Assembly: GCA_049515175.1 (NCBI GenBank)
Contig: JBEKUI010000175.1
Location: 1-10,079, forward strand
Origin: JACQNR01 sp049515175
GTDB lineage: Bacteria > Acidobacteriota > Terriglobia > UBA7540
Reading direction: 5' to 3'
Length of the DNA stretch: 10,079 nucleotides
Below, one piece after another: positions 1 through 5,702 of this stretch. The notes beneath the pieces are model-generated. The model did not search any database. It was not told the DNA's origin and saw nothing but the letters and a program-made list of their open reading frames with translations. Position 1 is the first letter of the stretch, and each line of letters begins with the position of its first letter. Position numbers and translations under genes: made by a program.

Positions 1-673
1 ATCGTGGCGCCGTGTCGTCGGGGAACGCTTCCAGGATTTGCTGAGCGGTCCAAGCCGCCGTCGGATGCTCCGTCACGTTGAAATGCACGACGCGCCGGCG
101 CTGATGCGCCAGCACTACAAAAACGAATAACACTCGAAAACTGACCGTGGGTACCGTGAAGAAGTCAACCGAGACCAAACCCTGAACATGGTTATTCAAG
201 AAAGCCTTCCAAGTCTGGGAAGGTGGCTTCCTGTACCTGGGCATCCGTCGGGATACCGTGCGCTCGGAAATCTCCATTCCCAACTTGAGCAGTTCCCCAT
301 GAATGCGAGGCGCACCCCCATACGGGTTCGCGGTCGCCATCCGCTGGATTAAAGCCCTGACCTCCGAACTCGCTTGCGGCCGACCTCCACTTTTCCGCTT
401 CGAAATTCTGGCCCAATAAACCCTGAAGCCTTTCCGCTGCCAGCCGACGACCGTGTCACCGTTAACCATGTGCAAGGCCTGTCGCCAAGGGGCCCAGATT
501 CGGGAAAGCACCACCCAAAACAATCGGTCGCCCTTCTTCAGTCTGGGAACTCCATTCCTTCTCTTCAGCACTCCCAGCTGCTGTCACAAAGCCCGATTCT
601 CCAGGGCCAAGTCACGGCGTTCTCTAAGAGTCGCAATTATGAAAATGGCCAGCCATCGCAGTGTCTCGATCAT
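1..673 (-). pseudogene. Decayed IS transposase, integrase-core (rve/DDE) type, cut by the window edge
   Basis: Read on the minus strand from an ATG at 673-671 (MIETLRWLAIF...), the frame shows an N-terminal helical segment ending ENRAL, then a TGA at 586-584. It then continues uninterrupted in the same frame to the window edge. After the stop come QQLGVLKRR, KKGDRLFWVVLSRIWAPW, DTVVGWQRKGF, the HTH-like APRIHGELLKLG, SERTVSRRMPR, and the start of the integrase core, GLVSVDFFTVPT, whose Asp would be the first residue of the DDE triad. Next come VVLAHQRRRVVHFNVTEHPT and AFPDDTAPR. The remaining catalytic residues lie outside the window. From memory, relatives carry Arg at the stop position (LRQQL), so a CGA to TGA change explains it. 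They also carry Trp where this copy has Gly (PYGGAP). No frameshift is visible. I call it inactive because the stop cuts the protein after about 29 residues. Terminal inverted repeats were not found. Confidence 0.88.
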
Positions 674-944
674 GGGTTGGAGTGTGGAGGTAACGACCTG
701 AATAATCAACGGATTTCGAGCCGATGGAGTTTTGGCGATGGACACCGTACTGACTGGCAGCACGCCGGGCGTCGACTGCCGCAAAGCGAGCGTGGGGCGC
801 CTAGCTTGTTCGAGAACTTATGAAGTGCTAGGATTCCCCCGCGCAAACCAGCGAAGTCCCCTCGCCTCGGCAAACGGTAGTAGCCGACCGATGCCCTGAA
901 CCGGTTAAAGGCAGGTTGTGGCCAATACCGAATTGAGTTTCCAT
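674..944. other. Non-coding stretch between transposase relic and secreted protein gene
   Basis: I see no supported gene here. The minus-strand frame upstream of the transposase ATG stays open to 784 but shows no recognisable protein, and the plus-strand frames are antisense to the transposase. The right part probably holds the leader of the gene at 956. An 8-bp palindrome, AACCGGTT, lies at 899-906, but it is too short to assign as an operator. The end of the insertion element must lie in this stretch, though no boundary repeat could be identified. Confidence 0.5.
806..834 (+). promoter_or_regulatory. Weak sigma-70-like promoter candidate
   Basis: TTGTTC (806-811), a 17-nt spacer and TAGGAT (829-834) match the consensus at 3 of 6 and 4 of 6 positions, with ideal spacing. 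It lies about 120 nt upstream of the start at 956 and on its strand. A match this weak can occur by chance, so this is only a candidate. Confidence 0.2.
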
Positions 945-953
945 GGGAGGTGA
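945..953 (+). promoter_or_regulatory. Ribosome binding site that decides the start at 956
   Basis: GGGAGGTGA is a strong Shine-Dalgarno sequence ending just before ATG 956-958. An in-frame GTG at 950-952 would lie inside this site, so the ATG is the better start. Confidence 0.7.
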
Positions 954-955
954 GT

Positions 956-1705
956 ATGCCCCACTTGAAGCTTGCTCGACGGATGTTCCTCCTCTTGTTG
1001 ACTCTCATCGTTTCTTCAACCTGGTTACTCGTCGCGAGAGAGAAGAAGGAAGGTTTCAGGGTTAGCGGTTTTGTTGGAACTTCGTCCACCGCGGCGGCCA
1101 GTGGCGTCAATGTGGTGTTGATCGACAAAGCCACGGGAAGTCCTGTCGATAGCGTCTCCACCGGCATCTTCGGCAAATACACCTTCAAGAATGTGGCGCC
1201 GGGGACATACATCATCAAAGCGGAAAAGGTCATGCGCGAAGTCACCGTCGTCCAAAAGGATATTCGAATGGACATCGATTTGAGCGCCCCTGGCAGAATG
1301 ATGGACTACATGAAGAGTGCGATGCAGCAACAGCACAAGGCGGGCGCTCCATCCGCCGGTCCCTCTGACCCCGCCCTGATGCAAGCGATGGCGGGAGAAT
1401 ACTATTCGTACACGGGCTCGACAGAAAGGAAACTGATGCTCTGCTCGAACGGGACCTTTTTCGATTCGCGGGAATCGAGTTATTCGGGGAGCTTCGGAAC
1501 TAATCAGGGAGGCTGGGGCGCTGCCAGCCAGGACGCCGGCAGCGGCAGTTACGCCATCCAGGGCAACCAGCAAAGTGGAACCATCACGTTCAGCTACAAG
1601 GGCGGCAAGAGAGCCCAGACGCGATACCAGTCCACGGGCGAGCGCGGTTGCTATAAGTTCGATGGGACCCCCTTCTGTTACAGTGGCGCGCCACGCTGCC
1701 AGTAG
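956..1705 (+). CDS. Secreted protein with carboxypeptidase-regulatory-like domain and a cysteine-bearing C-terminal domain
   Basis: The product has 249 residues. Residues 1-27 form a classic signal peptide: basic LARR, then the hydrophobic MFLLLLTLIVSS, ending LLVA before REKK. Residues about 34-110 match the prealbumin-like fold of carboxypeptidase-regulatory or CNA-B type domains, as seen in SGVNVVLIDKATG and the typical GKYTFKNVAPGTYIIKA turn-and-strand pattern. A Met/Gln-rich linker (about 115-135) leads to a second domain from about 145. That domain is rich in Gly, Ser and Tyr, with strands such as GTITFSYKGGK. It carries four cysteines (163, 232, 241, 248) that could form disulfides outside the cytoplasm. 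I recall similar C-terminal domains in other bacterial secreted proteins but know no function. No enzyme motif is visible. The gene stands alone between two relics, with its own strong RBS. Secretion is well supported; the role is unknown. Confidence 0.85.
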   Translation: MPHLKLARRMFLLLLTLIVSSTWLLVAREKKEGFRVSGFVGTSSTAAASGVNVVLIDKATGSPVDSVSTGIFGKYTFKNVAPGTYIIKAEKVMREVTVVQKDIRMDIDLSAPGRMMDYMKSAMQQQHKAGAPSAGPSDPALMQAMAGEYYSYTGSTERKLMLCSNGTFFDSRESSYSGSFGTNQGGWGAASQDAGSGSYAIQGNQQSGTITFSYKGGKRAQTRYQSTGERGCYKFDGTPFCYSGAPRCQ

Positions 1706-1747
1706 GACAGGAGCGGCGCGGAGTTTCTCAGCAGCTGTTTGACTTCA

Positions 1748-1918
1748 TAGGAAGACGACCGCCGCCTAGTGGGCGACCAAGTCTCGCGCCAGTGTGGTTC
1801 CCCATTCGGAAGTCATGACCGCAACGCCCCGCACCTTGTTCTCGATCCTCTTGCGCACCGAGGCCGCGGTTCGCATAGGGTCGTAGTTGGTATTGCAGAG
1901 CAGCAGGTGGATAGCATG
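1748..1918 (-). pseudogene. Relic of a LacI-family transcriptional regulator
   Basis: The minus strand from about 1918 leftward reads HAIHLLLCNTNYDP, then TAASVRKRIENKVRGVAVM, then TSEWGTTLARDLVAH. A TAG (1768-1766) follows, then AAVVFL and a TGA (1747-1745). The LLLCNTNYDP and KVRGVAVM blocks are typical of the first lobe of the LacI/GalR sugar-binding domain, where a line such as LVAHQVPVVFLD would be expected. The TAG therefore sits at a likely former CAG (Gln) codon. The DNA-binding helix-turn-helix and the second lobe are missing on either side. The relic abuts the HAD gene, whose ATG lies in its last codons on the opposite strand. The match is by eye from family knowledge; the block of roughly 50 residues is convincing but short. 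It suggests that a sugar-responsive regulator once stood here. Confidence 0.72.
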
Positions 1919-2722
1919 ATCGAATGTCTTCATCCCGGCATATCTGCGAGACAGGCGCGGGTGGTTCTCCTTGATTTTGACGGCACCCTGTCGTTGATTC
2001 GCACCGGTTGGGTGGACGTGATGGTACCCATGATGGTGGAGATTCTCGCCGGACTGAAAACCGGGGAAAGTGAAGAGGAGCTACGTGCCCTCGTGGAGGA
2101 TTACGTCGCGCGTCTTACGGGCGAGCAGACCATCTACCAGTTCATCGAGCTCGCCCGCCAAGTGGAACGGCGAGGGGGCAAGCCACTGGACCCGCTGGCT
2201 TACAAGCAGATGTATCACCAACGGTTGATGCACAAGATCGAGTGGCGTCGTGAGGAGCTGCGTCAAGGAAATGCCTCCCCCGAGAAATACCTGGTTCCGG
2301 GTGCCCGCCCATTGCTGGAAGCCCTGCGCGGGCGCGGGCTACGCCTCTTTTGTGCCAGCGGGACAGACCAAGCCTACACGCAAGAGGAAGCTCAGCTTCT
2401 CGACATTGCCCGCTATTTCGACGGCGGCGTGTATGGAGCGCTTGACGATTATCGAAGTTTTTCCAAAGAGATTCTCATCCAGCGTATTCTTACGTCGGCC
2501 GAGTGTCGCAGTGACGGGCTGCTGGGATTCGGCGACGGTTATGTAGAAATCAAAAACGTCAAGGACGCGGGGGGGGTAGCCGTAGGCGTGGCCACCGACG
2601 AGCCCGAATGCCGAAAAGTGAACGAGTGGAAGCGGCAGCGGCTGGTAAGTGTGGGTGCGGATTTCATCACCGCGAATTTCCTGTGCCACGAGCAGCTTTT
2701 GCACATCCTATTCCCAGAGTGA
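1916..2722 (+). CDS. HAD-superfamily phosphatase, sugar-phosphate type
   Basis: The 268-residue protein carries HAD motif I, VVLLDFDGTLS, with nucleophile Asp20 and acid/base Asp22. A helical cap follows (about 40-125, containing TGEQTIYQFIELA), then motif II at FCASGTD (Ser148), a lysine in FSKEIL (about 184) as motif III, and motif IV at GFGDGYVEI (Asp207, Glu211). The Glu in motif IV is a variant of the usual second Asp. Family members hydrolyse phosphate monoesters with Mg2+ in the cytoplasm. ATG 1916 is chosen because AGGTGG lies 5 nt upstream and because the longer in-frame start (GTG 1769) would only translate the antisense of the LacI relic. It is the first gene of a tight cassette with the PfkB kinase, so a sugar phosphate is the likely substrate; this is inferred. 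A nucleotidase or phosphoglycolate-type activity cannot be excluded. Confidence 0.87.
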   Translation: MIECLHPGISARQARVVLLDFDGTLSLIRTGWVDVMVPMMVEILAGLKTGESEEELRALVEDYVARLTGEQTIYQFIELARQVERRGGKPLDPLAYKQMYHQRLMHKIEWRREELRQGNASPEKYLVPGARPLLEALRGRGLRLFCASGTDQAYTQEEAQLLDIARYFDGGVYGALDDYRSFSKEILIQRILTSAECRSDGLLGFGDGYVEIKNVKDAGGVAVGVATDEPECRKVNEWKRQRLVSVGADFITANFLCHEQLLHILFPE

Positions 2723-2731
2723 GTTCGAAAC

Positions 2732-3322
2732 ATGAAATCCAAGTATGAAATCTTCGATCGGTCGCGCCTGTCGATCAAACTACTGGCGGAACGAGTCCAC
2801 GACATGCATCTCGCCGACGTCCTGCGACTCGAAGACCCGACGCCCGCCTTCTCTCATCCTCAGTTTCCCGAGCTGGCCCGGCGGATCGTCGCCGCGAAAC
2901 GCCGCGGGGCGGCGCGCCTGCTGATGATGGGCGCGCACGTGATCAAGGCGGGAATGAACCGGCACATCCACTTCCTGATCTTCGCGCACAACGTGGAAGC
3001 CCTGGAAGGCAGCGTCCTGCTGAGCTTCGGGTCAGCCATCATGGGGCCGGAAGTTCATTTGAAGGCCTTGGCCATGGCCCGCAATGTGGCCCACCAGGAA
3101 GGGCGCTCCACTCGGGATTTCACGACGGCGGTTTTCGATCTCGTGCCCATTCAAGGCGACATTCATCACGAGCTGCCCGAAATCGATCCCGGCCACTATT
3201 TCCGCCCGCACAAGACGATTCTAGTGCGCACGGTCGCGGAAGGTGGCACGAGTTTCTATTTCTGTGGCGACCATCGAGCGACTGTCCCCGCTCTGCGGCG
3301 CGCCCTTCTGGAGACCCCATGA
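2732..3322 (+). CDS. Conserved protein of unknown function, apparently internally deleted
   Basis: The 196-residue protein begins 9 nt after the HAD gene and has no strong RBS, so it probably depends on translation from upstream. The N-terminal part (1-78) ends LLMMGAHVIKAGMNRH. The C-terminal part (81-196) contains FGSAIMGPEVHLKALAMARN, HQEGR, FTTAVFDLVP, YFRPHKTILVRTVAEGG and FYFCGDHRAT. From memory, full relatives are about 310-330 residues. Between these two parts they hold a central block with a glycine-rich NGAGxIHD-like segment and a GIGYDIIHEHPN-like segment, loosely deoxyhypusine-synthase-like. Here NRHI runs directly into FLIFAH at codon 80 (2969-2971), so roughly 120 residues seem missing in frame. 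The reading frame and codon use remain clean on both sides. The function of the intact family is not known to me, and this copy is probably inactive. The recalled full length needs checking against homologues. Confidence 0.75.
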   Translation: MKSKYEIFDRSRLSIKLLAERVHDMHLADVLRLEDPTPAFSHPQFPELARRIVAAKRRGAARLLMMGAHVIKAGMNRHIHFLIFAHNVEALEGSVLLSFGSAIMGPEVHLKALAMARNVAHQEGRSTRDFTTAVFDLVPIQGDIHHELPEIDPGHYFRPHKTILVRTVAEGGTSFYFCGDHRATVPALRRALLETP

Positions 3323-4299
3323 CCACGCAGCAAATACTGGCCGCCTTTCCAAAACTCACGGCGCTGGTGGTTGGCGACATTTGCCTGGACCGCTGGTGTA
3401 CCTACGATCCCACAACCTCCGAGCCCTCCCGCGAAACGGGCATTCCCCGATGCGGCGTGGTCATGACGGAGGTCACTCCGGGTGGTGGCGGAACAGTGGC
3501 CAACAACCTAGCGGCCCTCGGAACGGGGCGGGTGGCGGTGCTGGGTGTCCGCGGCGACGACGGGTTCGGCTTTGAGCTGGAACGCGCCTTGGCCGAGCGC
3601 GGCGTAACGGCGGAAACGATGGTCAAGGTTCGCGACTGGCAGACGTTCACCTACACCAAGCTCCTGAATAGCCAGACCGGTGCCGAGGACCAGCCGCGCG
3701 TGGACTTCATTTCCATTCGGCCGCTGGCCCCGGAGGCAGAGCGGCAGGTTCTCCAAAACCTGCGCTCTGTTATCTCAGACTACGACGTGATCCTGGTGGC
3801 GGACCAAGCAGAGACGAATGCCGGAGGAGTCGTTACTCCTGCGGTACGAAATCTGCTTATTGAGCTGGCTGCGACACATCCCGAGAAAATCTTTCTGGTG
3901 GATTCCCGCAAGCGAATCGACTTGTTCCGCCACATGATCATCAAGCCCAATCGCCAGGAGGCCGAGGCTGCCTGCCACAAGCTCTTCGGGGACACGGACT
4001 ATCAACGCTTGCGAGAACATGTCGAAAGCAACGTGATAATGGTCACGCACGGACCGAAGGGTGTCATGGTGGTGGAGGAAGGCAAAGAAACTTGGATTCC
4101 GGCGCGGACCATCGAGAAGCCCTTAGATATCTGCGGCGCTGGCGACAGCTTCTCGGCGGGGGCAGCATTGACGCTGGCGGTCACCGGCGATCCGCTGACG
4201 GCCGCGCGCTTCGGTAACATGGTCGCTTCCATCACCATTATGAAGAAAGGGACCGGCACCGCCTCGCCCGGGGAGGTCCTGGCCAGCGATGAGCAGTGA
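3319..4299 (+). CDS. PfkB-family (ribokinase-like) carbohydrate kinase, RfaE/HldE domain I-like
   Basis: The 326-residue protein starts with LVVGDICLDRW, the first strand of the ribokinase fold. It has the glycine-rich PfkB signature 1 region GGGGTVANNLAALG (about 55-68), then LVADQAE, FLVDSRKRI, IIKPNRQEAE and VTHGPKGVMVV. The C-terminal signature 2, DICGAGDSFSAGAAL (about 272-286), contains the catalytic Asp and the anion-hole glycines. These motifs are those of ATP-dependent sugar or sugar-phosphate kinases, and the DSRKR and KPN blocks resemble the heptose-7-phosphate kinase domain of HldE. The nucleotidyltransferase domain of HldE is absent. Its ATG overlaps the previous stop (ATGA, 3319-3322), with GGAGA at 3310-3314, which indicates translational coupling. 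With the HAD phosphatase it could form a kinase/phosphatase pair as in heptose synthesis, but the sugar is not determined. The family call is sure; the substrate is not. Confidence 0.9.
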   Translation: MTTQQILAAFPKLTALVVGDICLDRWCTYDPTTSEPSRETGIPRCGVVMTEVTPGGGGTVANNLAALGTGRVAVLGVRGDDGFGFELERALAERGVTAETMVKVRDWQTFTYTKLLNSQTGAEDQPRVDFISIRPLAPEAERQVLQNLRSVISDYDVILVADQAETNAGGVVTPAVRNLLIELAATHPEKIFLVDSRKRIDLFRHMIIKPNRQEAEAACHKLFGDTDYQRLREHVESNVIMVTHGPKGVMVVEEGKETWIPARTIEKPLDICGAGDSFSAGAALTLAVTGDPLTAARFGNMVASITIMKKGTGTASPGEVLASDEQ

Positions 4300-5626
4300 G
4301 TCTCCGAAATTGCCAGAACTGGCAAGGATGTCCAAGATGAACAGCCGGAAGACAGTTGTCACTCTCTTCGTCCTGCTTTGGGCTCTTCCTTCAGGAGGTT
4401 TCGCCGTGGGGAACTACATCGTTAAGAAAAAGGTTGTGGAAGGCCACCCCACCTATCATCTGGTAGACGTCAAACGCAAAATGGATCTGGGCGTCGTCCC
4501 GGACATCGGCAACCTGGTCTACAAGTTCAAAATCAACGACAAAGACGTCTTGGTCCCGGCGGATTCCTTCAAGGCTTATCTCGAAGCAAAAGCGCTGGGC
4601 CGAGGGATTCCCTTCATGGGGCCTTTTGCGAACCGCATAGATCGCGAGTTCTATTACTTCCAGGGAAAGAAGTACCTCCTCAACGAGTCCCTGGGGAATT
4701 TCCTTCGCGCCCGGCAGAGCAACTACCCCATCCATGGGCTTCTGGCCTTCGATCGTCGTTGGGAAATCGTCAAAGCCGGAAGTTCAGACGCCACCGGTGC
4801 CTTCATCACTTCACGGTTGGAGTTCTACAAGTATCCCGACCTGATGGCTCAGTTCCCGTTCGCTCATGTGTGGCAAATCACCTACCGGTTAAAGGAGGGG
4901 AAGCTGGAATGTACAACCGAAGTCACCAACGAGGGCAGGTCCGCCATGCCCGTCCATTTCGGCTACCACCCCTACTTCCGCCCGGATGGGCCCCGTGAGA
5001 CCTGGACGCTGGCCATCCCGGCTGACGCCCACTGGATTGTCACCGACGCACTCGTTCCCACGGGCAAGACTGAGCCCACCGAAAAGTACGTGCCGGGGGC
5101 GACCAAAGGACTAATCCTCGGAAAGACCTTCATTGATGGTGGCTTTTCCGTAATCCACCGGGACGCGAAAGGCCTGGGCCATTTCTGGGCTAAAGGCAAG
5201 ATGCAGAAGATCGAAGTCGTATTTGGCAAGGGATATGACTACGCCATCGTGTATGCCCCCCTCGACAACACGATGGTCTGCATCGAGCCGCAGACCGGCC
5301 CGACCAATGCCTTCAATCTCGAGCACGAGGGAAAGTTCAAAGACCTGACGGTTCTCGAATCCGGGAAAAGATACCAAGCTACCTATTGGATTGTCCCCAC
5401 TGGTTTCCAAAAAGACGGTTCGAAAAATCTCGCTGAGCGCGTGACCAAAGAGCCAGCCCCGCCAGGTCACCGTCTTGGGCAGAATGAGAAGGCTGCGAAA
5501 GAGATTCGCGAGTTTGAGAGTCTTCAGGAAGATCAGGACGAATCGGTTCCCGGCGTGAGGGCCCAGGAAGCAAGACCCAGCGCGATCGAAGGTGCCTCAG
5601 ACCTGAAATCTCCGGCCCTGCGATAA
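4289..5626 (+). CDS. Exported aldose 1-epimerase (GalM-like) with a charged C-terminal tail
   Basis: The protein has 445 residues from this ATG, which overlaps the kinase gene by 11 nt. Later ATGs at 4328 and 4337 are also possible; the one at 4337 (MNSRKTVVTLFVLLWAL...) gives the neatest signal peptide, so export is likely whichever is used. Galactose-mutarotase residues are all visible: GPFANRI (Asn115), IHGLL (His149), FGYHPYFR (His227), an Asp near 283 in FIDGGF, and CIEPQTGPTNAFN with the general base Glu333. These match the substrate-binding and catalytic set known for GalM enzymes, which interconvert alpha and beta anomers of free aldoses. The domain ends near 375. A polar tail of about 70 residues, rich in Glu, Lys and Gln, follows and is not typical of the family. 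Epimerase in the periplasm next to a secreted glycosidase suggests handling of freshly released sugar. Confidence 0.9.
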   Translation: MSSESPKLPELARMSKMNSRKTVVTLFVLLWALPSGGFAVGNYIVKKKVVEGHPTYHLVDVKRKMDLGVVPDIGNLVYKFKINDKDVLVPADSFKAYLEAKALGRGIPFMGPFANRIDREFYYFQGKKYLLNESLGNFLRARQSNYPIHGLLAFDRRWEIVKAGSSDATGAFITSRLEFYKYPDLMAQFPFAHVWQITYRLKEGKLECTTEVTNEGRSAMPVHFGYHPYFRPDGPRETWTLAIPADAHWIVTDALVPTGKTEPTEKYVPGATKGLILGKTFIDGGFSVIHRDAKGLGHFWAKGKMQKIEVVFGKGYDYAIVYAPLDNTMVCIEPQTGPTNAFNLEHEGKFKDLTVLESGKRYQATYWIVPTGFQKDGSKNLAERVTKEPAPPGHRLGQNEKAAKEIREFESLQEDQDESVPGVRAQEARPSAIEGASDLKSPALR

Positions 5627-5633
5627 AAAGTCA

Positions 5634-5644
5634 GGACCAGGTCC
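5634..5644. repeat. Small perfect palindrome after the epimerase gene
   Basis: GGACC-A-GGTCC lies 7 nt after the epimerase stop. It has no loop long enough for a hairpin and no T-run, so it is not a convincing terminator. It could be a protein-binding site or chance. Confidence 0.2.
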
Positions 5645-5702
5645 CACGGATTTCGCGCAGTCACGCGTTTGCTGTTTTCCCTTCTGTCTGACGGAGACGA
5701 TT

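Noticed and set aside
192..416. Minus-strand 74-codon frame beginning MGQNFEAEKW
   Set aside because: It overlaps the transposase in a shifted frame; the in-frame reading gives the recognisable family motifs instead.
374..823. Plus-strand 149-codon frame
   Set aside because: It lies antisense to the clear transposase reading frame and its product has no domain-like pattern.
901..911. 11-bp repeat CCGGTTAAAGG, also found within the epimerase gene near 4885
   Set aside because: Two copies of 11 bp, one inside a coding region, are compatible with chance and show no shared context.
706..1275. Minus-strand 189-codon frame
   Set aside because: It is antisense to the secreted protein gene, which has a signal peptide, a strong RBS and domain motifs.
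1769..1915. Longer GTG start for the HAD gene
   Set aside because: The added 49 residues are the antisense of the LacI relic, look non-protein-like, and lack an RBS. ATG 1916 has one.
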